From Microvirga pakistanensis (lineage in GTDB: Bacteria > Pseudomonadota > Alphaproteobacteria > Rhizobiales > Beijerinckiaceae), in NCBI RefSeq assembly GCF_004458765.1, contig NZ_SPJX01000288.1, positions 39,065-103,064 on the forward strand: 64,000 nt of DNA, written 5' to 3'. Shown here piece by piece: positions 47,999 through 57,470 of the stretch; position 1 is the stretch's first letter; the number at the start of each line of letters is the position of its first letter. Position numbers and translations under genes: made by a program. The notes beneath the pieces were generated by a model. That model did no database searches. It was given only the letters and a program-made list of their open reading frames with translations, and had not been told where the DNA came from.

Positions 47999-49093
47999 AT
48001 GGACATCCTCGTCATCGGAGCAGGGGTCGTAGGCCTCGCCATTGCGCGCGCATTGGCCCTGCGCGGCCATGGCGTCATCGTGGCGGAAAAGACCGGCGGC
48101 ATCGGCAACGGCGTCTCCTCGCGCAACAGCGAGGTGATCCATGCGGGCATGTATTACCCGTCCGGCTCCCTGCGGGCGCACCACTGCGTGAACGGGCGCC
48201 GGATGCTCTACGCCTTCTGCGAGAGCCACGGCGTGCCGCATCGGCGATGCGGAAAGCTCATCGTGGCGACCAACGCTCTCGAGCAGGCGAAGATCGAGGG
48301 CATCTACGAGCAGGGCCTCGCCAACGGCGTCGAGGGACTTTCGTTCCTGACGGGCGAGGAGGCGGCGGCGCTGGAGCCGAACCTCGCCTGCACCGGCGCG
48401 GTGCTCTCCCGTGAAACCGGGATCGTGGACAGCCATGGGCTGATGCTGGCCCTGCAGGGCGATCTCGAGGCCGCGGGCGGCATGATCGCGTTTCATGCGC
48501 CGGTCGAGCGGATCGCGCGAGATGGAACGGGATGGAACGTCCATGTGGGCGGCACGGAGCCCGCGGAGATCTCCGTCTATGCGGTCGTCAACGCGGCGGG
48601 TTTGGGCGCGCAGGCTCTGGCGCGATCGACAGAAGGCTATGCGCCGGAGCGCGTGCCGCCGCTCGTGCTCGCCAAGGGCAATTATTTCGGCTGTCTCGGG
48701 AAACCCGCCTTCTCGCGCCTGATCTACCCCGCGCCCGTGGACGGGGGCTTGGGGACCCATGTGACCCTGGACCTCGCGGGGCGGATGCGCTTCGGGCCCG
48801 ATGTGGAATGGATCGAGAACGAGACATACGAGGTCGATCCCGGTCGCGCCGAAGGCTTCTATGCCGCGATCCGCCGCTACTGGCCCGGGCTGCCCGACGG
48901 AGCGCTGGTGCCGGACTACGCGGGCATCCGCCCGAAGCTCACTGGTCCCGGCGAGAAGGCCGCGGATTTCATGATCGAGGGACCGGAGGAGCACGGGCTT
49001 GCCGGCCTCGTGCATCTCTTCGGCATCGAGAGCCCGGGGCTGACTTCGAGCCTGTCCCTGGCCGAGGACGTGGCGGACCGGCTGGGCATCTAG
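47999..49093 (+). CDS. FAD-dependent oxidoreductase of the L-2-hydroxyglutarate oxidase (LhgO-like) family
   Basis: A 364-residue DAO-family flavoprotein. The FAD-binding Rossmann motif is at the start (ILVIGAGVVGLAIARALA), followed by SSRNSEVIHAGMYYPSGSLRAHHCVNG, which is typical of L-2-hydroxyglutarate oxidase and related enzymes, and the C-terminal HLFGIESPGLTSSLSLAEDVAD. It follows the pckA terminator closely, with GAGGGGGGCGG before the ATG. The exact 2-hydroxyacid substrate is not proved. Confidence 0.86.
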   Translation: MDILVIGAGVVGLAIARALALRGHGVIVAEKTGGIGNGVSSRNSEVIHAGMYYPSGSLRAHHCVNGRRMLYAFCESHGVPHRRCGKLIVATNALEQAKIEGIYEQGLANGVEGLSFLTGEEAAALEPNLACTGAVLSRETGIVDSHGLMLALQGDLEAAGGMIAFHAPVERIARDGTGWNVHVGGTEPAEISVYAVVNAAGLGAQALARSTEGYAPERVPPLVLAKGNYFGCLGKPAFSRLIYPAPVDGGLGTHVTLDLAGRMRFGPDVEWIENETYEVDPGRAEGFYAAIRRYWPGLPDGALVPDYAGIRPKLTGPGEKAADFMIEGPEEHGLAGLVHLFGIESPGLTSSLSLAEDVADRLGI

Positions 49094-49116
49094 AGAAAAG
49101 GTCCGATCGCCACCCT

Positions 49117-49203
49117 CGTCATGGCCGGGCTTGTCCCGGCCATCCCCGTTTTCTCCGTTGCGGTCGAAGACGTGGATCGCCGGCACGAGGCCGGTGATGA
49201 CGA
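49117..49203. repeat. Interspersed palindromic repeat, family 1, copy D
   Basis: CGTCATGGCCGGGCTTGTCC at the left and CGGCACGAGGCCGGTGATGACG at the right, with GAAGACGTGGATCGCCGGC in the centre. Both hairpins are intact. It lies between two convergent genes. Confidence 0.85.
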
Positions 49204-49252
49204 GGAGAGTGACGTTCCGGATCCTGCTGCGTCGGGGGATGCCGCGCTTCGA

Positions 49253-50659
49253 TCAGCCCCTGAAGAACAGGAGCGTCGCGATCAGGAAGGTCGGCACCAG
49301 GATTGCGCCCGACCAGAGGAGATAACCGAAGAAGCTCGGCATCTTCACCCCGCCCTCGCGGGCGATCGCATAGACCATGAAGTTGGGCGCGTTGCCGATA
49401 TAGGAGTTCGCGCCCATGAACACGGCGCCCGCCGAAATGGCCGCGAGGGTCAGCGCGCCGGTGGTCATCAGCGCCCGCGGATCGCCGCCGGCGAGTTCGA
49501 AGAACACGAGGTAGGTCGGCGCGTTGTCCAGGAACGAGGACAGGGCGCCCGTGAGCCAGAAATAGGCGGCGTTGTTGGCGCTGCCGTCCGGGTTCGTGAC
49601 CAGGGCGACGAGGGGCGCGAAGGCGCCGTCCGCTCCCGCCTTCAGCATGGCCAGCACCGGAATGATGGTGATGAAGATGCCGGCGAACAGCTTCGCCACT
49701 TCCTGGATCGGTCCCCAGGAAAAGCCGTTCTGCGCGCGGTTCGCCTTCGGGGTGAGCTTCAGGGAGATGATCGTCACGGCGATCATGATCGCATCGCGCA
49801 GCGCATTGGCCAGTTCGATCTCGGCGCCCAGGACGGTCACGCGGCCGAGATCCGTGGTGGCGCTCATGAGGATTGCGCTGATGATGATGAAGATCAGCAG
49901 GAAGTTGATGCCGCCCGTCACGCGCACCGGATTGTCGGGGGTCGGATCGGGCGCGATATGGCCTTCCTTCTTGTAGATCACGGTGTCGATGGTGAAGAAC
50001 AGCGCCAGCAGAAGGCCGGCCACGAAGAGTGTCTCGGGAAGGAGATGGGTGGTTGTCCAGAAGAAGTCGACGCCTCGGAGGAAGCCGAGGAAGAGGGGCG
50101 GATCGCCGAGCGGCGTGAGCGAGCCGCCCACGTTCGACACCAGGAAGATGAAGAACACAAAGACGTGGACATTGTGCCTGCGGTCGTCGTTGGCGCGCAG
50201 CACGGGCCGGATCATCACCATGGATGCGCCGGTGGTGCCGATGAAGCTCGCCAGCACCGTGCCGACGGCGAGAAGCGTTGTGTTCGTGCCGGGAGAGCCG
50301 TGCAGGTTGCCCCGGACCAGGATGCCGCCGGCCACCGTGAAGAGGGCGAGCAGCAGCAGGATGAAGGGAACGTATTCCAGGAGCGCCGTGTGGGCGAGGG
50401 CATGGAGCGCCGTGGCCGGGCCGAGGAGGGCCGCCGTGGGCACGAGCACCAGCAGACCCCACAGAGCTGAGACCTTGCCCTGGTGATGCTCCCAGAAATG
50501 GGGCGCCATCAGCGGGAAGAGGGCGATGGAGAGCAGGATGCCCGCAAAGGGCAGGGCCCAGGCGAGGCCCAAGGTCGCGCCCTCGAGCTCGGCCGCGAAG
50601 GCCGCCTGCGGCAGCACGGTCAGGGCGGCTGCCAGTGCCGCGCTTAGCTTGCGGTGCAT
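49253..50659 (-). CDS. NhaD-type Na+/H+ antiporter
   Basis: A 468-residue polytopic membrane protein of the ArsB/NhaD ion-transporter superfamily. Starting at MHRKLSAALAAAL it has a signal-like first helix and then about 11-12 helices. SNVGGSLTPLGDPPLFLGFLRGVDFFW and the later GALSSFLDNAPTYLVFFEL are typical of NhaD. The frame extends 37 residues further upstream, but GAGGGGA about 11 nt before this ATG supports the shorter form. Na+ as substrate is inferred from the family. Confidence 0.87.
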   Translation of the reverse strand: MHRKLSAALAAALTVLPQAAFAAELEGATLGLAWALPFAGILLSIALFPLMAPHFWEHHQGKVSALWGLLVLVPTAALLGPATALHALAHTALLEYVPFILLLLALFTVAGGILVRGNLHGSPGTNTTLLAVGTVLASFIGTTGASMVMIRPVLRANDDRRHNVHVFVFFIFLVSNVGGSLTPLGDPPLFLGFLRGVDFFWTTTHLLPETLFVAGLLLALFFTIDTVIYKKEGHIAPDPTPDNPVRVTGGINFLLIFIIISAILMSATTDLGRVTVLGAEIELANALRDAIMIAVTIISLKLTPKANRAQNGFSWGPIQEVAKLFAGIFITIIPVLAMLKAGADGAFAPLVALVTNPDGSANNAAYFWLTGALSSFLDNAPTYLVFFELAGGDPRALMTTGALTLAAISAGAVFMGANSYIGNAPNFMVYAIAREGGVKMPSFFGYLLWSGAILVPTFLIATLLFFRG

Positions 50660-50830
50660 GATTTGGATTCCCCTCGCCGGTTTCCGGCATATCTGTGGTG
50701 TTGGGAACAAGGGTTTAAGGGAACCTGCGCAGGGCTGCAACGGCGCGGCTGTTAACCGGCTGTTCACCATGAGCAGGAGAGACTAAAACACAATTACAAT
50801 GCCTTTGCCGCGCCAGGGGTTGTGGAGCCG

Positions 50831-51622
50831 ATGTGCCGCTTTCTTGCCTACCGGGGAGAGCCGATCTTCCTCGATGAACTCGTCTGTGCCCCGGCCCGTT
50901 CGCTGGTCCACCAGTCGCTGCATGCGGCCGAGGCCAAAACGGAGACCAACGGCGACGGCTTCGGAATCGGCTGGTACGGGGAGCGGAGAGAGCCAGGCAT
51001 CTATCGCGAGGTGCGCCCCGCCTGGTCGGACGAGAACCTGAGAAGCCTCTGCGCGCAGGTGCGCTCCGGCCTCTTCTTCGCCCATGTGCGGGCCTCCACC
51101 GGCACCTCCACCACCCGGGCCAATTGCCATCCCTTCGTCCATGGCCGCTATCTCTTCATGCATAACGGCCAGATCGGGGGGTATTCGCGCATCAAGCGCC
51201 GGCTCGAGGGGCTGATCCCGGACGAGCTCTACGAACGCCGCCAGGGGACCACGGATTCGGAGGCGCTCTTCCTCGTGGCCCTGGCCAATGGTCTGGCCCG
51301 GGAACCGGTGGCGGCCATGGCGCAGACCTTGAAGCAGGTGCGCAGGCTCATGGACGAGGCGCGCATCGAGGAGGCCCTGCGCTTCACCGCCGCCTTCACC
51401 GACGGCGAGAACCTGTGGGCCTATCGCTGGGCTTGCGACGCAAAACCGCCGACGCTCTATTTCCGTGAGGACAAGGGCGACCTGCTCGTGGTCTCGGAGC
51501 CCATCGACGACAAGACCAAAGGCTGGCGGGAGGTGCCGAAGGGCTGCTGTGTCGTGGCGCGGGCGGGCCAGCCGGTGGCGATGCATTGCCTCAACGAGGC
51601 CATGGCACAGGTCGCGGCTTAG
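50831..51622 (+). CDS. Class II glutamine amidotransferase (YafJ-like)
   Basis: A 263-residue Ntn-type amidotransferase. The catalytic Cys is residue 2 (MCRFLAYRG), exposed after Met removal, which fixes the start at 50831 rather than the upstream in-frame ATG at 50822. Family motifs are GDGFGIGWYG, AHVRASTGTSTTRANCHPF and MHNGQIGGY. The acceptor of the ammonia is unknown; no ergothioneine genes are adjacent, so EgtC is unlikely. Its stop TAG is the first three bases of a repeat element. Confidence 0.88.
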   Translation: MCRFLAYRGEPIFLDELVCAPARSLVHQSLHAAEAKTETNGDGFGIGWYGERREPGIYREVRPAWSDENLRSLCAQVRSGLFFAHVRASTGTSTTRANCHPFVHGRYLFMHNGQIGGYSRIKRRLEGLIPDELYERRQGTTDSEALFLVALANGLAREPVAAMAQTLKQVRRLMDEARIEEALRFTAAFTDGENLWAYRWACDAKPPTLYFREDKGDLLVVSEPIDDKTKGWREVPKGCCVVARAGQPVAMHCLNEAMAQVAA

Positions 51623-51677
51623 GGCATTTTTCGGCAGGTCCACGAAAAGAGCTGATTCCACTCATGTGAAACAGCTC
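51620..51677 (+). repeat. Interspersed element, family 2, plus orientation
   Basis: TAGGGCATTTTTCGGC at the start and GATTCCACTCATGTGAAACAGCTC at the end. The end matches the opposite-strand element at 52945-53037 (GATTCCAC, 4-nt centre, GTGGAAACAG). This copy is shorter. Its first TAG is the stop codon of the upstream amidotransferase gene. Confidence 0.6.
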
Positions 51678-51693
51678 CAGCCCTCGGTCGCCG

Positions 51694-51975
51694 TCAGTTC
51701 AGGGCGCCGGCGCCCCCCGACAAAAGCGGCAGCAGCGCGCCTCTCAGCGCTTCCATCTGCCTCTGGGTTTCCGTACGGGCGCTGTCCGGATCGGGATCGA
51801 CGAGCGCGCGCAGGCGGGCGTTCTCAGCCGCGAGACGGTCGTTTTCGGCCATGAGGATCGCGACCTTCTCCTCCGCGATCCGCAGCCGGGTCTGAGCCTC
51901 GTTGCGTTCCTGCTCCCGCAGCTGCACCCGGTCGCGCCACATGCGGATCGCAACCGTTTCCGTTTCCTCGACCAT
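51694..51975 (-). CDS. Hypothetical coiled-coil protein (93 aa)
   Basis: Not recognised. The 93-residue protein is nearly all helix-forming with a strong heptad pattern (LRIAEEKVAILMAENDRLAAENARLRALV), so it is predicted to be a coiled coil that dimerises. It has no Cys and no membrane segment. A GAGGAG ribosome-binding site precedes the ATG. It stands alone between a repeat element and a GC-rich spacer. Confidence 0.65.
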   Translation of the reverse strand: MVEETETVAIRMWRDRVQLREQERNEAQTRLRIAEEKVAILMAENDRLAAENARLRALVDPDPDSARTETQRQMEALRGALLPLLSGGAGALN

Positions 51976-52153
51976 GATCGGCTCCTCGCGTGTCGGGGAT
52001 GAGCCCGCCGGCCCCGCGCCTCCCCCTGTCGTGACAATGACTGAGCGCCTGCCGGAGCCGCTTGCGTGGCCTCGAACGGGGCCTGAGGCGGATGGAGGAC
52101 GCGTCGGAGTCTAGATTGCGTCCGCTTGTTTAACAGATTCTTGCCGGTGACGG

Positions 52154-52864
52154 TTAACCATCCAGTTCCGGATAATGCCGGAAGAGCCCCTCCTCGTTGA
52201 ACGGGATCCGGCGCGGGCTTGCGAGATAGGCCTTGATGCGAGGCCGCTGCGCGACGGCCTCGTGCAGGGCGGCGACCCGCGGCGCGTCCTTGAGTGTGGC
52301 TTTCATGGCCTTCGGAAAGGCGTAGGACAGCCCTTCAACCGCCTGGAACAGGGACAGATCGGCATAGGTGAGCCTGTTGCCGACGAGGTGCCGGTCGCCG
52401 GAAGGATTGCGGGCGAGGATCGTGTCGAACCAGTCGAGGAATTTCGGGATACGGTTCTGGCGGAAATCGGCGGACCGCCGGAGCGCCTCCGCCTTCTGGT
52501 CCTCGTAGTAAAGACTTACCGCGACGGGATGGTGAGTATCGTGAGCCTCCGCGACGAAGTCCGCGATGGTGAGCTGGATCTGGTGCGTCCAAAGCCCGCC
52601 CTCCGGGTCCTTCGGCGCGAGGTCGTGCCGTGCGCCGAGGTAGAGCAGGATCGCGGCCGTCTGCCCGATGACGGTGTCGCCGTCCTTCAGGAAGGGCGGC
52701 GCGAAGGGCGGATGCCCGGCGTGCTCCATCAGGCGCATCATCACGGCGACCCCTTCCGATTCCCGCGCCGCGTCGATGTAGTCGGCTCCCGCCTCCTCGA
52801 GGGCCAGGCGCACGAACTCGCCGCGTCCCTGGATTGTGGGCCAGTAGTAGAGTTCATAAGGCAT
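52154..52864 (-). CDS. Glutathione S-transferase family protein
   Basis: A 236-residue cytosolic GST-like protein. The N-terminal thioredoxin-fold domain begins YELYYWPTIQGRGEFVRLALEEAG, and the glutathione-contact segment is VIGQTAAILLYLG. The C-terminal helical domain carries LTYADLSLFQAVEGL. This resembles the sigma/S-crystallin-type branch. The start MPYELYY with CCGGAG before it is preferred over GTG/ATG extensions. The substrate is unknown. Confidence 0.85.
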   Translation of the reverse strand: MPYELYYWPTIQGRGEFVRLALEEAGADYIDAARESEGVAVMMRLMEHAGHPPFAPPFLKDGDTVIGQTAAILLYLGARHDLAPKDPEGGLWTHQIQLTIADFVAEAHDTHHPVAVSLYYEDQKAEALRRSADFRQNRIPKFLDWFDTILARNPSGDRHLVGNRLTYADLSLFQAVEGLSYAFPKAMKATLKDAPRVAALHEAVAQRPRIKAYLASPRRIPFNEEGLFRHYPELDG

Positions 52865-52944
52865 GGGCGGCTCCGGGGAGTGTGTCACGATCATGCGGGG
52901 CCGCCGCGATTCGCGGAAGACGGCTCCCGCTCATCCTGCATGGC

Positions 52945-53037
52945 GAGAACTGTTTCCACTGGTGTGGAATCATCTCTCTTCTTTGGGTTGTCGCATTTTT
53001 GACGGCGAACCGGATCCACTTCGCCGACAATGCTCTA
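52945..53037 (-). repeat. Interspersed element, family 2, minus orientation
   Basis: Read on the minus strand it begins TAGAGCATTGTCGGCGAA, folds with TTCGCCGTCAAAAATGC around GTGGATCCGG, and ends with GATGATTCCACACCAGTGGAAACAG. It therefore has two successive hairpins. The first TAG (53035-53037 on the plus strand, CTA) is the stop codon of polA. Confidence 0.7.
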
Positions 53038-56000
53038 GTGCGCCTCGTCCCAGTTCTGCGCGGCGCGGGCTTCCACGGCGAGCGGAACCTTGAGATTCAC
53101 GGCCGGGAAGGGCGCTTCCGTCATCACGCGGGAGATCACCGGCAGCGTCGCCTCCACCTCGTCGTCGGGGGCTTCGAACACGAGTTCGTCGTGCACCTGC
53201 AGCAGCATGCGCGCAGACAGGCGCTCGGCCTTGAGCGCATCCTCCATGCGGATCATCGCCCGGCGGATGATATCGGCGGCGGTGCCCTGGATGGGTGCGT
53301 TGATGGCCTGACGCTCCACGCCCGCGCGCTCGGAAGGATTGCTCGAGCGGATCTGCGGGTAGTGGCACACGCGTCCGAACAGCGTGGTCACATAGCCCTT
53401 GTCCTTGCAGGCCCTCTTCGTCTCGTCGATATAGGTGCGGATGCCCGGGAAGCGCTCGAAATACTGCTTGATGAAGGCGGACGCCTCCGCGTTCGGGATG
53501 CCGAGGCGCGTGGCGAGCCCGAAGGCCGAGATGCCGTAGATGATGCCGAAATTGATGGTCTTCGCCTGGCGGCGCAGGTCGGGCGTCATCTGGTCGAGCG
53601 GCACGCCGAACATGGCGGAGGCCGTCGCCGCGTGAATGTCTACGCCGTTCGCGAAGGCGTCCTGCAGCTGCGGAATGTCGGCGATATGCGCGAGGATCCT
53701 CAGCTCGATCTGGCTGTAGTCGGCCGAGATGATCTTGTGACCCGCCGGCGCGATGAAGGCCGTGCGGATCTTGCGGCCCGCCTCCGTGCGGATCGGGATG
53801 TTCTGCAGGTTCGGATCGGACGAGGAGAGGCGGCCCGTCGTGGTGGCCGCGAGCGAGAATGAGGTATGCACCCGCTTGGTCTCCGGATGCATGTGCTCCT
53901 GGAGCGTATCCGTGTAGGTGGATTTCAGCTTGGAGAGCTGCCGCCATTCGAGGATTTTCGCAGGCAGTTCGTGACCGGCCTGAGCCAGCTCATCGAGGAG
54001 GGTCGCAGGCGTCGCCCATTGACCCGACGGCGTCTTCTTCGCGCCCGGCAAACCCATCTTGCCGAAAAGGATGTCGCCGATCTGCTTCGGGCTGCCGAGG
54101 GCGAATTTCTCGCCCGCCATCTCGTGGATCTCGTCCTCGAGGCGCGCGAGTATCTGCGAGAAGTCGCCGGAGAGGCGGCTCAGGATCTGGCGGTCCACGA
54201 GGATGCCGCGCATCTCCATGCGGGCGATCACGTCGACGAGCGGACGCTCGAGCGTTTCATAGACCGTGGCGCGATGCTCGGCGACGAGACGGGGCTTGAG
54301 GATCTGCCAGAGGCGTAAGGTCACGTCCGCGTCTTCGGCGGCGTAGGCGGTGGCCTTCGAGATCTCGACCTTGTCGAAGGTCACCTTGTTCCGGCCCGTG
54401 CCGGCCACGTCCGAGAAGCTGATCGGCGCGTGGCCGAGATGCCGGCGGGACAACTCGTCCATGCCGTGCGAGCCTTTTCCCGCATCCAGCACGTAGGAAA
54501 TCAGCATCGTGTCGTCGATGGGTCGCACATCGATGTTGTGGCGCTTGAACACGATCCAGTCGTATTTCAGGTTCTGGCCGATCTTGAGGACGGACGGATC
54601 CTCGAGCATGGGCCGGACGGCGTCGAGCGCATCGGTCACCGGAAGCTGACCCTTGACCAGCCCGCCGCCGAAGAGATCGGATTCGTCCCGGTGCTGGAGG
54701 GGCACATAGCAGGCCCGGCCCGGCTCCAACGCCAGCGAGAAGCCCACGATGTCGGCGCGGTTGGCATCGAGGTCGCTCGTCTCGGTGTCGACGGCGACAT
54801 AGCCCTGCTCGCGCGCCCGGGCGACCCATTCCTTCAGGCGCTCGAGGCTCGTGACGGTTTCGTAGGACGACACGTCGAACGGCAAGGAGGAGGCTTGCGT
54901 CGCGCGCTTTCCAGCCACTTGCGAAGGCGTGCCGACACCCTCCAGGGGCTTGCGGGCCGCCCCAGTCTCGGGGAGGTCGAGCCCGGCGAAGGGATCGATA
55001 TCGCCCGAGGCCGCTTCACCCTTTTCGAAGAGCGGCGGATCGTCATTCACCGTCACGGGGCCGCCATCGCGCTCCCACCTGATCGCCTCGCCGCCCGGCA
55101 TCAGGCGCGGTTCGGGTTCGATCGCGGCAGGATCGGCGTCGTAGAGTTCCGCCACGCGGCGCGTGAGCGTGCTGAACTCCATCGCCTTGAGGAAGCCGAT
55201 GAGGGTCTTCGGGTCGGGCTCCGGCACGCGCAGGTCGTCGAGGGGAACCGGCACCGGCGCGTCGCAATCGAGCGTCACGAGTTTCTTGGACAGCCGCGCG
55301 GCTTCCGCGTTGCTGATCAGCGTTTCCCGGCGCTTGGGCTGCTTGATCTCGTTCGCGCGGGCCAGCAGCGTCTCGAGATCGCCGTACTCCTTGATGAGCT
55401 GCGCCGCGGTCTTGAGGCCGATGCCGGGGACGCCCGGCACGTTGTCCGAGGTGTCGCCCATGAGGGCGAGAACGTCGCCGATTTTCTCAGGTGGGATGCC
55501 CTCCCACTTCTCGGTCACGGCGGCCTCGTCAAGGTTGCGCTCGGGCCGGTAGCCGGGCTTGCCCTTGGAGCCGGACTCGAAATCGTAGAAGCACACCTTG
55601 GGTCCGACGAGCTGCATCAGGTCCTTGTCGGAGGAGATGATGAGCACGTCCGCGCCGCGGGCCTTCGCCTGCTGGGTGTAGGTGGCGATCAGGTCGTCCG
55701 CCTCGTAGCGCTGCAACTCCACGGGCTCCAGGCCGAAGGCGCGGATCGCCTCTCGCATGAGCGGCATCTGGACCTTCAGGTCCTCCGGCGCGTCCGGGCG
55801 ATGGCCCTTGTAGTCCTCGTAGAGCTCCTTGCGGAACGAGCCCTCGGATTTGTCGAGCACGATGGCGAGATGCGTCGGCTTCAGGCCCGCCGCGCCGTCG
55901 CGCATGAACTGCAGGAGCTTGGACACGAACAGGCGCACCGCTCCCGTCGGCATGCCGTCCGAGCTGCGGGAATTGTACTTCTGGTCCTGGTTCATGGACT

Positions 56001-56082
56001 GGAAGTAGGCCCGGAAGATGAAGGAGGAGCCGTCGACGAGGAAGATGTGGTCGCCGGCTTGGACGGGACGGGAGGAAGCCAT
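53035..56082 (-). CDS. polA: DNA polymerase I
   Basis: Repair and Okazaki-fragment polymerase. The 1015-residue protein has all three domains: 5' nuclease (IFLVDGSSFIFRAYF, ISSDKDLMQLV, GDTSDNVPGVPGIGLKTA), proofreading 3'-5' exonuclease with intact acidic residues (DTETSDL, NLKYD, YAAEDADVT) and polymerase (DYSQIELRILAHI, RRQAKTINFGIIYG, QVHDELVFE). The MASSRPVQAG start gives a conventional N-terminus. The stop codon belongs to a family-2 repeat. Proofreading residues are kept, unlike in many other groups. Confidence 0.97.
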   Translation of the reverse strand: MASSRPVQAGDHIFLVDGSSFIFRAYFQSMNQDQKYNSRSSDGMPTGAVRLFVSKLLQFMRDGAAGLKPTHLAIVLDKSEGSFRKELYEDYKGHRPDAPEDLKVQMPLMREAIRAFGLEPVELQRYEADDLIATYTQQAKARGADVLIISSDKDLMQLVGPKVCFYDFESGSKGKPGYRPERNLDEAAVTEKWEGIPPEKIGDVLALMGDTSDNVPGVPGIGLKTAAQLIKEYGDLETLLARANEIKQPKRRETLISNAEAARLSKKLVTLDCDAPVPVPLDDLRVPEPDPKTLIGFLKAMEFSTLTRRVAELYDADPAAIEPEPRLMPGGEAIRWERDGGPVTVNDDPPLFEKGEAASGDIDPFAGLDLPETGAARKPLEGVGTPSQVAGKRATQASSLPFDVSSYETVTSLERLKEWVARAREQGYVAVDTETSDLDANRADIVGFSLALEPGRACYVPLQHRDESDLFGGGLVKGQLPVTDALDAVRPMLEDPSVLKIGQNLKYDWIVFKRHNIDVRPIDDTMLISYVLDAGKGSHGMDELSRRHLGHAPISFSDVAGTGRNKVTFDKVEISKATAYAAEDADVTLRLWQILKPRLVAEHRATVYETLERPLVDVIARMEMRGILVDRQILSRLSGDFSQILARLEDEIHEMAGEKFALGSPKQIGDILFGKMGLPGAKKTPSGQWATPATLLDELAQAGHELPAKILEWRQLSKLKSTYTDTLQEHMHPETKRVHTSFSLAATTTGRLSSSDPNLQNIPIRTEAGRKIRTAFIAPAGHKIISADYSQIELRILAHIADIPQLQDAFANGVDIHAATASAMFGVPLDQMTPDLRRQAKTINFGIIYGISAFGLATRLGIPNAEASAFIKQYFERFPGIRTYIDETKRACKDKGYVTTLFGRVCHYPQIRSSNPSERAGVERQAINAPIQGTAADIIRRAMIRMEDALKAERLSARMLLQVHDELVFEAPDDEVEATLPVISRVMTEAPFPAVNLKVPLAVEARAAQNWDEAH

Positions 56083-56158
56083 GGGTCTCGTTCGTGGAGA
56101 AAAAACAGCCTGCAAGAGATAGTGTTTTTGGAGGCCGATGGCTATCCCGGCGGGCCGC

Positions 56159-57376
56159 CTAAGCGGCCCTGAGGCGTGCGAGGTCGAGGTCGAGCTCGCG
56201 CAGCGCCTGCATCACCACGCCTTCGGTGAGAAGGTCGAGGGAGGATTCCACCACGTGGATGGCGGCAAGCGCCCTCAATTCGGGAATGGTCTGCGATTCG
56301 AGGGCCGCCTCGAAGGACGGACGGAGCAGGTCCATGGCCCGCGTGCCGGGGCCGCAGAGCACGATATGGTCCGGTTCCAGGGTCTGGATCAGGATGCCGA
56401 CCGCGTCCCCCAGAACCTCGCCCGCCTCGTGGAACAGCTTGAGGAGGGCAGGATCGCCCGATCGGGCCTGGTCCACCACCGCGTTCATGGCTTCCTCGCC
56501 CGGCAGCAGCAGGGTGGGGGCCGGGCGGTGGTCGATGAGCTGGGCATCCCGGTGCAGGGCGTAATCGGCAAGATACGCCTCGATGCAGCCCCGCCCGCCG
56601 CAGCGGCATTGCGGACCGCTCCGCCGGAGCCGCACATGGCCGAACTCGCTGCCGCCGAACCGGGCGCCGCGGTAGAGCTCGCCCTGGATCAGGAAGCCCA
56701 TGCCGACGCCGTCACCAACCATCAGGCAGGCGGTTCGGCCTGAGCGGAAATCCGGGTTGCGCTGCGCGATGGCGAAGGCCATGGCGCTGGCATCGTTCTC
56801 GATCAGCACGGGCCTGCCCAGCCGCTCGCTCAAACCCGCCGCGAGGGGCAGGTCGCGGGTGCCGAGCACCGGGCTCCAGGCCACGACGCCGTCCCGGGTG
56901 TCCACATAGCCCTGGCAGGCCAAGCCGATGGCCTTCAGGTCGGCTGCGCCGGTTTCGCTGACGAAGGTGGTGATGGTGTCGGCCAGAACATCCATCAGCT
57001 CCTCGGCCCCGAGATTCCTCAACGGCCGCTCGATGTGACGGCTCGCCCGGTTCCGTCCCGCGCTGTCCACCAGCCGAAGCTCGATGCGGTTGAACCCGGT
57101 CCAGACGCCGATCACGGACCCCAGCGACTCGGCGAAGAACAGGCGCACCTTGGGACGACCCCGGATCAGGCCCGGCCCCTGATCCGCCGCCTCTTCGGTC
57201 ACGAGAATGCCCTCGTCGAGGAGGCTGGCGGCCAGCTCCGAGACGCTCGCCGGGCTCATGCCGAGATGCTGGCCGATTTCCACCCGTGCCATGGGTCCCT
57301 CCCGGCGCAAGGCGTCCAGAAGACGACGCCGGGCTGTTTCGCGGGGGGAAAGGGGGAGCATGGACATAGCAGTCAT
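56159..57376 (-). CDS. ROK-family transcriptional regulator (XylR-like)
   Basis: A 405-residue ROK repressor. An N-terminal winged HTH (ARVEIGQHLGMSPASVSELAASLLDEGIL) is followed by an actin-like sugar-kinase fold with the ROK zinc motif region GPQCRCGGRGCIEAYL. It lies divergently from a xylose-type ABC operon, so it very likely represses xylF-xylH-xylG and responds to a sugar. The start codon overlaps a palindrome, fitting autoregulation. ATG 57376 and ATG 57367 are both possible starts, and neither has a clear ribosome-binding site. Confidence 0.9.
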   Translation of the reverse strand: MTAMSMLPLSPRETARRRLLDALRREGPMARVEIGQHLGMSPASVSELAASLLDEGILVTEEAADQGPGLIRGRPKVRLFFAESLGSVIGVWTGFNRIELRLVDSAGRNRASRHIERPLRNLGAEELMDVLADTITTFVSETGAADLKAIGLACQGYVDTRDGVVAWSPVLGTRDLPLAAGLSERLGRPVLIENDASAMAFAIAQRNPDFRSGRTACLMVGDGVGMGFLIQGELYRGARFGGSEFGHVRLRRSGPQCRCGGRGCIEAYLADYALHRDAQLIDHRPAPTLLLPGEEAMNAVVDQARSGDPALLKLFHEAGEVLGDAVGILIQTLEPDHIVLCGPGTRAMDLLRPSFEAALESQTIPELRALAAIHVVESSLDLLTEGVVMQALRELDLDLARLRAA

Positions 57377-57397
57377 TTATTCACTTAACGAATAAAT
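57375..57397. promoter_or_regulatory. Operator-like dyad over the ROK start codon
   Basis: ATTTATTC (57375-57382) and GAATAAAT (57390-57397) with a 7-nt spacer, in an AT-rich patch. It overlaps the ATG of the ROK gene. A related but less perfect dyad lies at 57471-57493. Confidence 0.65.
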
Positions 57398-57470
57398 CAT
57401 CTCTGGGTCAAAAGGATATCCGACCAAGTAATGAGAGCTTTGCCGCTTGAAGGCCTGATGGAGAGGGATA

